Below, one piece after another: positions 57,097 through 64,000 of a DNA stretch of 64,000 nt. Every line of letters begins with the position of its first letter. Position 1 is the first letter of the stretch. A program made the position numbers and the translations under genes. This DNA is from Mycobacterium colombiense (GTDB taxonomy: Bacteria > Actinomycetota > Actinomycetes > Mycobacteriales > Mycobacteriaceae): the NCBI RefSeq assembly GCF_001672755.1, contig NZ_LZKI01000006.1, positions 1-64,000 of the forward strand, given 5' to 3'. The notes under the pieces are model-generated. The model was not told the origin of the DNA, searched no databases, and worked only from the letters and a program-made list of their open reading frames with translations.

Positions 57097-58074
57097 TCAC
57101 CGGCGGAAGCTGTCCGCCACGAGCAGACGGTCACTGAAGGGGCCGAAGTCGTCGACTTCGGTCATCTCTGGGGTCGGCATTTCTCGCGGGGCACCACCGG
57201 ACCTCTGCTCGGCCTGGTCGATGCTGGCGGCTTCGCCGCGGGCCAGCGCGATCGTCGCGATGATGACCACGGCCACCGCCCCGATCAGCACGAACGCCCT
57301 GGGACCGCTGGCGTTCATCGTCTCGCCCAGCACCAGGACCCCGAGCAGGCCGGCGACCACCGGCTTGGCCACCGTCATGGTCGGGAGCGACGCGGTCAGC
57401 GCGCCGGCACGGAAAGCCGACTGCTGGAAGATCATCCCGACCAGGGCCACCAGCAGCCAGGGGAGGAATTCCGGCGACGTCAGCACGGCCATCGGGCCGT
57501 TCTCGGACATCTCCACAATGCCCTTGGTCAGCACCGCGAACAGCGCCAGCGAGGAACCCGCCACCACCGCGAGCAGCACGGCCGAGAACGGGCTGCCGGA
57601 CCAGCGCCGCGCCGCCACCACGCAGGCCACCAGCAGCGGGATCATGACCATGGCGACGATGAGCCAGGTTCGCAGCAGGCCGCGCTGCTCGCCGGCCGCC
57701 GGGTCGCCGACGATGATGACGACCGCCAGCGCGGCGGCCAGGATGAGCGCCCACCCCCATTCGCGGGGCTTCACCCGGTGACCGGCAAGCCGCGCGTAGA
57801 TGGGCAGCGCGAACAGCAGCGCCGTGACCTGCAGCGCGGTCACCATGACGACCGAGCCCCACGCCAGGGCGGCGGCCTGCAGGCTGTAATTGGTGATCGC
57901 GGCCAGGCCGCCCAGCCACCACCGGGTGTCCTTGAGGGACATGCGGAACAGCTCGAGGTGGCCGACCTGTTTGTCGGTGACCTCGTGTGCGGAGCGCTGC
58001 CGAACCACGTCGCCCACCGCGGATGCCAGCGCCGCGCACAAAGCTAATAACGCCGCGACATCGACTTTCGACAT
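57097..58074 (-). CDS. DMT-superfamily membrane protein (first paralogue)
   Basis: A 325-residue protein (Rv2729c by position) with about nine or ten hydrophobic helices and an EamA-like layout. GDVVRQRSAHEVTDKQVGHL near the N-terminus, QQSAFRAGALTASLPTMTVA and KPVVAGLLGVLVLGETM are the conserved blocks. It may export or import small metabolites; no substrate is known. ATG at 58074 (MSKVDVAALLAL) follows GGAGGGG by six bases. A paralogue lies immediately upstream at 58311-59231. The last 35 residues are hydrophilic and acidic. Confidence 0.85.
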   Translation of the reverse strand: MSKVDVAALLALCAALASAVGDVVRQRSAHEVTDKQVGHLELFRMSLKDTRWWLGGLAAITNYSLQAAALAWGSVVMVTALQVTALLFALPIYARLAGHRVKPREWGWALILAAALAVVIIVGDPAAGEQRGLLRTWLIVAMVMIPLLVACVVAARRWSGSPFSAVLLAVVAGSSLALFAVLTKGIVEMSENGPMAVLTSPEFLPWLLVALVGMIFQQSAFRAGALTASLPTMTVAKPVVAGLLGVLVLGETMNASGPRAFVLIGAVAVVIIATIALARGEAASIDQAEQRSGGAPREMPTPEMTEVDDFGPFSDRLLVADSFRR

Positions 58075-58310
58075 TTTCGACCCCTCCGCCTCACACCCGT
58101 CCGACCAGCTTTCCCCGAGGCGCAGCTAAATACACGCACAATTTGCGTTCAGTTCAACTACAAACTTATGACGTTCCACACGTTGCTAACTGCGCCGCAG
58201 GTAACCGTTCAACTAGTACTTCAGCAACCTATGTAACGCGTGGGACAACTCTAAGAGAACTACACAGGTAGCTGTGAGCGACAGCTAAGCCCGTTCGCTG
58301 CCAGCCCTTT

Positions 58311-59231
58311 TCACGCCTCGCCAGCCGTGCGCGATGGGATCAGCGTCACAACATCGCTTTGATCGTCCGGCGCGTCGTCGGCCGCGTTCATGGATGCGGC
58401 CTCTCCCCGGGCCAGGGCCGTGGTCGCGACGACGACCACCACCACCGCTGCCACCAGGGCGATTACCGCGGGGCCCTTGGCGCCGAGCGTCTCACCGAGC
58501 ACGGTGACCCCCAGTACCGACGCGACCAGCGGCTCAGCCACCGTCATCGTCGGCAACGACGCGGTGAGCGCGCTGGCCCGAAATGCCGACTGCTGGAAGA
58601 TCGTGCCGAGCACCGCGACCAACAGCCAGCCGTACAGCTCCGGGGTGCGCAGTAGCGCCCCCGGCCCGTCCGGGAGCACGTCGACGACCGCCTTGGTGAG
58701 CACCGCGAACAACGCCCACGACGACGCCGACACCAGTGCCAGCAGCACCGCGGCCAGCGGGCCCGACCAGAGGCGCGCGCCCAGCACGCAGAACGCCATC
58801 GCCGGCCCGATCACCATCGCGACCACCACCCAGGAATCCAGCGACGCCCGCTGGTAACCGGCGGCCGGTTCCCCGACGGTGACGAAGACCGCCACCGCGG
58901 CCGCCAGCAGGACCGCCCACACCCACTCGCGGCGGCTCAACCGATGCTTGGTCAGCCAGGCATAGACCGGCAGGGCGAACAGCAGCGCGGTCACCTGCAA
59001 GGCCTGCACCAACACCACCGAACCCAGGCTCAGCGCCACCGCCTGCAGCGTGAAGCTGCCCACCGCCGCGATCCCGCCCAGCCACCACCGGACGTCACGC
59101 AACGACATCCGCAACAGCTCCAGGTGGCCCACCTGGTCGTCGGTGATTTCCTGCGCGGAGCGCTGCCGGATCACGTCGCCGACGCCCGACATCAGCGCGG
59201 CGATCAGCGCGAGGAGCGCAGCAATATCCAC
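58311..59231 (-). CDS. DMT-superfamily membrane protein (second paralogue), start unclear
   Basis: Paralogue of the neighbouring gene with the same blocks (GDVIRQRSAQEITDDQVGHL, QQSAFRASALTASLPTMTVA, VLGVTVLGETLG). Its start is odd. Aligned with the paralogue's ATG-TCG-AAA-GTC-GAT, this gene reads ATC-GCC-AAG-GTG-GAT at 59240-59226, five bases after a perfect GGGAGG. The only standard codon nearby is GTG at 59231 (14 bases after GGGAGG), used here; it gives 306 residues. ATC at 59240 would give 309. No ATG, GTG or TTG is in frame upstream for a long distance. Either a rare ATC start or a base change is involved. Confidence 0.8.
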   Translation of the reverse strand: MDIAALLALIAALMSGVGDVIRQRSAQEITDDQVGHLELLRMSLRDVRWWLGGIAAVGSFTLQAVALSLGSVVLVQALQVTALLFALPVYAWLTKHRLSRREWVWAVLLAAAVAVFVTVGEPAAGYQRASLDSWVVVAMVIGPAMAFCVLGARLWSGPLAAVLLALVSASSWALFAVLTKAVVDVLPDGPGALLRTPELYGWLLVAVLGTIFQQSAFRASALTASLPTMTVAEPLVASVLGVTVLGETLGAKGPAVIALVAAVVVVVVATTALARGEAASMNAADDAPDDQSDVVTLIPSRTAGEA

Positions 59232-59563
59232 CTTGGCGATGGTGACCTCCCATCGACGTGCGACCCCGACGAGAGCCGAAGGACAACGCTCACCAGGGTT
59301 CGACGAACTCCGATGCGGTGACGCGATAGCACGACCGTACCCGCCGGTGCGGAGACGGCGACGGTGCCGCGCGGCCGCCGGGCCGGTCGGGAATGGCAAG
59401 GTGGCGGCGCATGCCGGAGCAAGCTGCTTGAATATCGTTAAGCAGCTGTTGGGAGAACCCGGCCCCGGGCATCCGACAGAGGCAGGAGACGGTGCCGCTA
59501 CGCGCGGCAGGCGCGCGGGACACGGACCGCGCGGAAGGGTTGTGAAAGGGTAGTGACGAGCGC
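59232..59563. other. 332-bp intergenic region between divergent genes
   Basis: Separates the second DMT gene from the DUF349 gene. No gene is evident. A palindrome AGCTGCTT-N10-AAGCAGCT lies at 59422-59447 in an otherwise GC-rich stretch. It could be an operator for the DUF349 gene, 117 bp upstream of its ATG, or a hairpin; no T-tract follows. Confidence 0.5.
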
Positions 59564-60892
59564 ATGACGGCTGACGAGCCTCGCGACGATTCAGCTCGGC
59601 CCGCGCCGCGTCCGGGACCGCGGCCCGGCCCCCGGCCGACACCGCGGCCCACCACCGCGCACCCGCTGGTGGTGCCGCCGCCCAGCAATCCGCACCAGTT
59701 CGGGCGCGTGGACGATGACGGCACGGTATGGCTGATCAGCTCCGCCGGCGAGCGCATCGTCGGCTCCTGGCAGGCCGGCGATCGCGAGGCGGCGTTCGCC
59801 CACTTCGGCCGGCGCTTCGACGACCTGGCCACCGAGGTCACCCTGATGGAGGAGCGCCTGGCCTCCGGGTCCGGTGACGCGCGCAAGATCAAGGCGCACG
59901 CGGCCGAGCTGGCCGAGTCGCTGCCGACGGCGGCTGTGCTGGGCGATATCGATGCGCTGGCTGCCCGGTTGACCACCATCGCCGAGCACGCCGAGGCGGC
60001 CGTCGCCGCAGAGCGCTCCCGGCGCGACGAGCATCGCGCCACCCAGACCGCCCGCAAGGAGGCGCTGGCCGCGGAGGCCGAGGAGTTGGCCGCCAACTCG
60101 ACGCAGTGGAAGGCCGCGGGTGACCGGTTCCGCGCGATCCTCGACGAGTGGAAGACGATCAGCGGGGTGGACCGCAAGGTCGACGACGCGCTGTGGAAGC
60201 GCTACTCCGCGGCCCGGGAGGCGTTCAACCGGCGCCGGGGATCGCACTTCGCGGAGCTGGACCGGGAGCGCTCGGGGATCCGCCAGGCCAAGGAACGCCT
60301 GTGCGAGCGGGCCGAAGCGCTGTCCGACTCGACCGACTGGACGGCCACCAGCGCCGAATTCCGCAAGCTGCTGACCGAGTGGAAGGCGGCTGGTCGGGCG
60401 ACCAGGGAGGTCGACGACGCCCTGTGGCGGCGTTTCAAGGCAGCCCAGGACGTGTTCTTCACCGCCCGCAACGCGGTGACGGCGGAGAAGGACGCGGAGT
60501 TCCGGGCCAATGCGACCGCCAAAGAGGCGCTGCTGGCCGAGGCGGAGAAGCTGGACACCAGCAACCACGACGCCGCCCGCGCGGCGCTGCGCACGATCAC
60601 CGACAAGTGGGACGCGATCGGCAAGGTCCCGCGCGAGCGGTCCGCCGAGTTGGAGCGCCGGCTGCGCGCGGTCGAGAAGAAGGTGCGCGACGCCGGCGAC
60701 ACGGGCTGGTCCGACCCGCAGGCGCAGGCCCGGGCCGAGCAGTTCCAGGCCCGCGCCGAGCAATACGAACAGCAGGCGCAAAAGGCCGCGGCGGCGGGCC
60801 GCACCAAGGAAGCCGAAGAGGCCACGGCCAACGCCGAGCAGTGGCGACAGTGGGCGCAGGCGGCAGTCGAGGCGCTGACCCGCAAGCCCTAG
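59564..60892 (+). CDS. DUF349 repeat protein
   Basis: A 442-residue protein (Rv2731). A Pro/Arg-rich N-terminus (1-35) is followed by SDGT-type segment [20 protein letters not shown] and at least three DUF349 helical repeats, each ending in a W-K-x-hydrophobic-D/R-x-LW-x-RF/Y pattern (for example [20 protein letters not shown] and [20 protein letters not shown]). The C-terminus is a long helix with Ala/Glu repeats. Function is unknown; its coiled, repeated shape suggests a scaffold. ATG at 59564. It converges on the next gene with a 4-bp overlap. Confidence 0.87.
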   Translation: MTADEPRDDSARPAPRPGPRPGPRPTPRPTTAHPLVVPPPSNPHQFGRVDDDGTVWLISSAGERIVGSWQAGDREAAFAHFGRRFDDLATEVTLMEERLASGSGDARKIKAHAAELAESLPTAAVLGDIDALAARLTTIAEHAEAAVAAERSRRDEHRATQTARKEALAAEAEELAANSTQWKAAGDRFRAILDEWKTISGVDRKVDDALWKRYSAAREAFNRRRGSHFAELDRERSGIRQAKERLCERAEALSDSTDWTATSAEFRKLLTEWKAAGRATREVDDALWRRFKAAQDVFFTARNAVTAEKDAEFRANATAKEALLAEAEKLDTSNHDAARAALRTITDKWDAIGKVPRERSAELERRLRAVEKKVRDAGDTGWSDPQAQARAEQFQARAEQYEQQAQKAAAAGRTKEAEEATANAEQWRQWAQAAVEALTRKP

Positions 60893-61536
60893 CGGCCGTC
60901 AGACCCCGTCGTGCCGGGGTCGTCGCGGGTCTCCCCGGCGCTGCGCGTGGCCGGATCGTCCAGGCCGTCCAGCAGGGTGGCCGACTGCTGCGCCGCCGCG
61001 ACGCGGCGCCGCTGCTCCTCGGCGGCGAGCTGCACGATGGTGCGCGACCAGACCACACGGGCCCAGTGGTAGGTGAGCACGAGCACGGTGAGCCAGGCGA
61101 TGATCAGGCCCCAGCCCGGCCCCGGGTGCCCCGCGGCCACGGTCTGACGCGACCAGATCGCCAGCATGCCCGCGGCACCCGCGATGGCCGTGCCCGCCAA
61201 CGCAACCCACGCCAGCGCCCAGCGCCGCGTCACCAGCGCCAGCATCGAGAAGCCGACGCCGAACACCAGCGCCAGCCAGGCGAACACCCGCGACGGCAGG
61301 CCGACGGCGGCCGCGCCGGCACCGTGGCTGCCGAACAACACGTCCCAGCCACGCACGTCACCGGTGTGCGGCAGGACGAAGGACGCCAGCAGCACGAACA
61401 CCAGGATCGACACCAGGAAGGCCCGCGGGCCGGGGTCGATTCCGCGGGCCACGCGGCGTTCGGCGGCTTCGATCTCGCTCCGCAGGGCGCCGAGGTGTAC
61501 GTCGTCGTTGTTCATCTCTTTTTTCACAGCGCACAT
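60889..61536 (-). CDS. Four-helix membrane protein (Rv2732c-like)
   Basis: A 215-residue membrane protein, unknown function. Four hydrophobic helices are visible (about 38-56, 80-101, 107-127 and 140-160), and the C-terminal 50 residues are charged ([20 protein letters not shown]). The N-terminus contains a charged helical segment ([20 protein letters not shown]). The start is uncertain: ATG at 61536 overlaps the miaB stop by 13 bp, GTG at 61527 overlaps it by 4 bp (GTGA), and ATG at 61515 (MNNDDVH) does not overlap. Co-translation with miaB is likely in any case. Confidence 0.8.
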   Translation of the reverse strand: MCAVKKEMNNDDVHLGALRSEIEAAERRVARGIDPGPRAFLVSILVFVLLASFVLPHTGDVRGWDVLFGSHGAGAAAVGLPSRVFAWLALVFGVGFSMLALVTRRWALAWVALAGTAIAGAAGMLAIWSRQTVAAGHPGPGWGLIIAWLTVLVLTYHWARVVWSRTIVQLAAEEQRRRVAAAQQSATLLDGLDDPATRSAGETRDDPGTTGSDGR

Positions 61537-63035
61537 CCAAGGGGTTCGGTCGGGCCGACGGGCGGCCCGACGGCGGGCATGCCGAGGCCGATGCCGCGCG
61601 GGCGCTGCCCGGCGGCCTGCGCATCACCCGCCCGGGTGCGGCGATGCGTGACGACGCCCGCGTCGGCGATGAGGTGGTGGGGTGCGGCCCCGGTGATCAC
61701 CGTGGTGACGATGTCGCCGGGCCTGACGTCCCCGGGTGTGTCGACGGCGAAGTGCACCAGCCGGCCGTCGCGGGCCCGCCCGGTCATGCGGGCGGTGCGG
61801 CTGTCCTTACGTCCTTCGCCGGTGGCGACCAGCAATTCGACGGTCTGGCCGATCAGGGCCTGGTTGCCCTGCAGCGAGATCGCCTCCTGCAGCTCGATCA
61901 GCCGGTCATAGCGTTCCTGCACAACGGCTTTCGGGATCTGCCCGTCGAGTTCGGCGGCCGGGGTGCCGCGCCGCTTGGAGTACTGGAAGGTGAACGCGGC
62001 CGAGAACCGGGCCTGGCGCACCACGTCCAGCGTGGCGGCGAAGTCCTCTTCGGTCTCACCGGGGAACCCGACGATCAGGTCGGTGGTGATGGCCGCGTGC
62101 GGCATGGCGGCCCGGACGCGGTCGATGATGCCGAGGTAGCGCTCGGCGCGGTAGGACCGTCGCATCGCGCGCAGCACCCGGTCGGAGCCGGACTGCAGCG
62201 GCATGTGCAGGGCGGGGCAGACATTCGGCGTCTGCGCCATGGCCTCGATGACGTCGTCGGTGAATTCGGCCGGGTGCGGCGAGGTGAACCGCACCCGCTC
62301 CAGGCCGTCGATGTCGCCGCAGGACCGCAGCAGGCGGGCGAAGGCGCCGCGGTCGCGGGGTAGGGCCGGGTCGGCGAAGGACACCCCGTAGGCGTTGACG
62401 TTCTGGCCGAGCAGCGTGACCTCGAGCACACCGTCGTCGACCAGCGACCGAACCTCCGCCAGGATGTCGTCGGGGCTGCGGTCGACCTCTTTGCCGCGAA
62501 GCGACGGGACGATGCAGAACGTGCAGCTGTTGTTGCACCCGACTGAGACGGAAACCCAAGCAGCATAGGCGGATTCGCGTGCGCTGGGCAGCGACGACGG
62601 AAACTCCTGCAGCGCCTCGGCGATTTCCACCTGGGCGGCCTTGTTGTGCCGGGCGCGCTCCAGCAGCGTGGGCAGCGACCCGATGTTGTGGGTGCCGAAG
62701 ATGACGTCGACCCAGGGCGCCTTGTGCAGCAACGCGTCCCGGTCCTTTTGGGCCAGGCAGCCGCCGACGGCGATCTGCATCTCGGGGTTGCCGCGCTTGC
62801 GCGGCGCGAGATGGCTGAGGTTGCCGTACAGCTTGTTGTCGGCGTTCTCGCGCACGGCGCAGGTGTTGAACACCACCACGTCGGCGTCGGCGCCCTCGGC
62901 CGCACGCTGGTACCCGGCCGCTTCCAGCAGGCCCGCCAACCGCTCCGAGTCGTGGACGTTCATCTGGCAGCCGTAGGTGCGGACTTGATAGGTGCGCGCC
63001 GGTGCGGCGTCCGCCGCCGCGGTCTCACGCACCAT
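61524..63035 (-). CDS. miaB: tRNA methylthiotransferase MiaB
   Basis: A 503-residue radical-SAM enzyme (Rv2733c) that converts i6A37 in tRNA to ms2i6A37. The first iron-sulfur site uses [14 protein letters not shown] and [12 protein letters not shown] plus [10 protein letters not shown]; the radical-SAM cluster is [16 protein letters not shown] (CxxxCxxC). Q-VNAYG and the TRAM domain (about 410-475) are present. ATG at 63035 was preferred; GTG at 63044 is three codons longer. MiaA makes its substrate and is encoded nearby at 55382-56353. It is followed by a membrane protein gene with overlap. Confidence 0.95.
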   Translation of the reverse strand: MVRETAAADAAPARTYQVRTYGCQMNVHDSERLAGLLEAAGYQRAAEGADADVVVFNTCAVRENADNKLYGNLSHLAPRKRGNPEMQIAVGGCLAQKDRDALLHKAPWVDVIFGTHNIGSLPTLLERARHNKAAQVEIAEALQEFPSSLPSARESAYAAWVSVSVGCNNSCTFCIVPSLRGKEVDRSPDDILAEVRSLVDDGVLEVTLLGQNVNAYGVSFADPALPRDRGAFARLLRSCGDIDGLERVRFTSPHPAEFTDDVIEAMAQTPNVCPALHMPLQSGSDRVLRAMRRSYRAERYLGIIDRVRAAMPHAAITTDLIVGFPGETEEDFAATLDVVRQARFSAAFTFQYSKRRGTPAAELDGQIPKAVVQERYDRLIELQEAISLQGNQALIGQTVELLVATGEGRKDSRTARMTGRARDGRLVHFAVDTPGDVRPGDIVTTVITGAAPHHLIADAGVVTHRRTRAGDAQAAGQRPRGIGLGMPAVGPPVGPTEPLGCAL

Positions 63036-63096
63036 CGAAGTCACGGGGCCATGGTACGGCGACCGGTCGGCGCACGAGAAACCGCACGTCACCGGC

Positions 63097-63618
63097 CTAG
63101 ACCCGGCGGCGCTCCCGCTCGGCGGCCAACTCGGCGAACACCACCTCGCACGCCATGTTCTGGCTGTAACCCCGGCGCGCGAGCATCCCCACCAGCCTGC
63201 GGGTCACCCGCGCGTCGTCGTCGTTCAGCGTCTCGCGGCGCAGCTTGGACCGGACCAACTGCTCCGCCCGGTCCCGCTCGGCGCCGGCATCGATCCCGGC
63301 CAGCGTCGCGGTGATCACGTCGTTGTCGACGCCCTTGGTGTGCAGCTCGGCGGCCAAGGCGCGCTTGCTTTTCCCCGCGTGCGTCCGGCGGGACTGCACC
63401 CACTGCTGGGCGAAGTCGGCGTCGTCGATCAAGCCGACGGAGGCCAACCGGTCGAGCACCCGTTCGCTGACGTCGTCGGGATAGCCGCGTTTGGCCAGCC
63501 GGCCGTGTAGCTCGGCCCGGGTACGCGCTCTCGCGGTGAGCAGGCGCAGGCACAGCGCCCGCGCCTGCTCTTCGCGGGAGGGCTCAGAAGTCGACGGGGG
63601 CGGGCAGGACGTCGTCAT
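63097..63618 (-). CDS. recX: RecA regulator RecX
   Basis: A 173-residue protein (Rv2736c) that inhibits RecA filament and strand-exchange activity. It has three helical repeats with the pattern RxLxxxLxxKG ([40 protein letters not shown] and [20 protein letters not shown]). ATG at 63618 gives [14 protein letters not shown], the standard mycobacterial start. Its first 35 bp overlap the recA 3' end in another frame, the known recA-recX coupling. Stop is 62 bp from the miaB start. Confidence 0.95.
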   Translation of the reverse strand: MTTSCPPPSTSEPSREEQARALCLRLLTARARTRAELHGRLAKRGYPDDVSERVLDRLASVGLIDDADFAQQWVQSRRTHAGKSKRALAAELHTKGVDNDVITATLAGIDAGAERDRAEQLVRSKLRRETLNDDDARVTRRLVGMLARRGYSQNMACEVVFAELAAERERRRV

Positions 63619-64000
63619 CGGTCACGACCGCGCCAATGCCGAGCTTTTCCTTGATCTTCTTCTCGATCTCGTTGGCGACTTCGTCGTTTTCCTTCAGGAA
63701 GGTGCGGGCGTTCTCCTTGCCCTGGCCCAGCTGCTCGCCCTCATAGGTGAACCAGGAGCCGGACTTGCGGATGAAGCCCTGCTCCACACCCATGTCGATC
63801 AGCGAGCCTTCCCGGCTGACCCCCTGGCCGTAGAGGATGTCGAACTCGGCCTGCTTGAAGGGCGGCGCCACCTTGTTCTTGACGATCTTGACCCGGGTGC
63901 GGTTACCGACCGCGTTGGTGCCGTCCTTGAGCGTCTCGATCCGGCGCACGTCCATGCGCACCGACGCGTAGAACTTCAAAGCCTTTCCACCCGTGGTGGT
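63584..64000 (-). CDS. recA: RecA recombinase, 3' part
   Basis: The C-terminal 138 residues of RecA (Rv2737c); the 5' part is outside the window. The visible segment begins [20 protein letters not shown], includes [20 protein letters not shown] and ends with an acidic tail ([13 protein letters not shown]). Across the M. tuberculosis intein site the sequence reads [10 protein letters not shown] without interruption, so no intein is present there; the M. leprae site lies upstream and cannot be checked. recX overlaps the last 35 bp. RecA filaments trigger LexA (48151-48849) self-cleavage. Confidence 0.97.
   Translation of the reverse strand, partial: TTTGGKALKFYASVRMDVRRIETLKDGTNAVGNRTRVKIVKNKVAPPFKQAEFDILYGQGVSREGSLIDMGVEQGFIRKSGSWFTYEGEQLGQGKENARTFLKENDEVANEIEKKIKEKLGIGAVVTDDDVLPAPVDF

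Noticed and set aside
58269..58287. TAGCTGT-N5-ACAGCTA hairpin after the second DMT gene
   Set aside because: A 7-bp stem without T-tract is too weak to call a terminator on its own.

Overview
The window is about two-thirds GC and is a mycobacterial chromosome segment. From gene 6 onward its content and order closely match, from memory, the stretch of the Mycobacterium tuberculosis chromosome from clpC2 (Rv2667) to recA (Rv2737c). The details point to a non-tuberculosis, probably slow-growing species, perhaps related to the avium complex. RecA has no intein at the M. tuberculosis insertion site. A K+/H+-type antiporter sits where M. tuberculosis has arsenic and ABC transporter genes. A trypsin-like lipoprotein gene follows sthA, and several small M. 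tuberculosis genes of this stretch are missing. I see no tRNA, rRNA, insertion sequence, prophage or CRISPR array.

Layout. 1-3.6 kb: a split methyltransferase-like gene with a fold-back inverted repeat, a cation diffusion facilitator, a CtaG-like membrane protein and two secreted DUF732 proteins. 3.6-11.9 kb: clpC2 with twin operators, an MPT63-like secreted protein, a GNAT, an AFG1/ZapE ATPase, a RibD-like reductase, a hydrolase-like lipoprotein, the arabinosyltransferase aftC, msrB and a methyltransferase. 11.9-15 kb: haem genes chdC, cgoX and hemE. 15-23 kb: echA15, DUF3000, RNase D, dxs, the antiporter and a TrmA-type RNA methyltransferase. 23-26.5 kb: a KimA-like transporter divergent from the RCK genes ceoB and ceoC. 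26.5-33 kb: OB-fold, dut, DUF genes, cei, suhB and ppgK. 33-40.8 kb: sigA, sigB, ideR and small conserved proteins. 40.9-48.9 kb: sthA, PAC2 protein, hydrolase, PhzF, nitrobindin, nrdR, chiZ and lexA. 48.9-64 kb: an LGFP/sunset membrane protein, fadE20, hflX, dapF, miaA, two DMT-type membrane proteins, a DUF349 protein, miaB, recX and the 3' end of recA.

Functional themes. Gene expression control is prominent: the two principal-type sigma factors, the iron regulator IdeR and the SOS regulator LexA, with chiZ, nrdR and recA-recX nearby. The haem genes fit the coproporphyrin-dependent route. The K+ genes (KimA-like, two RCK proteins and an RCK_C-bearing antiporter) suggest a potassium/pH module.

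Regulatory DNA I could read includes two GTCAAC-N5-GTTGAC operators over an apparently leaderless clpC2 promoter, a consensus CRP site before cei, a GGAAC-N17-CGTT promoter before sigB, an SOS box overlapping the lexA -35, an 18-bp TetR-type palindrome before fadE20, and nested palindromes between convergent genes. The most unusual items are the fold-back at the left edge, the DMT gene whose best-placed start codon is ATC, the hydrolase-like lipoprotein without a catalytic serine, and a structured leader before the LGFP/sunset gene.
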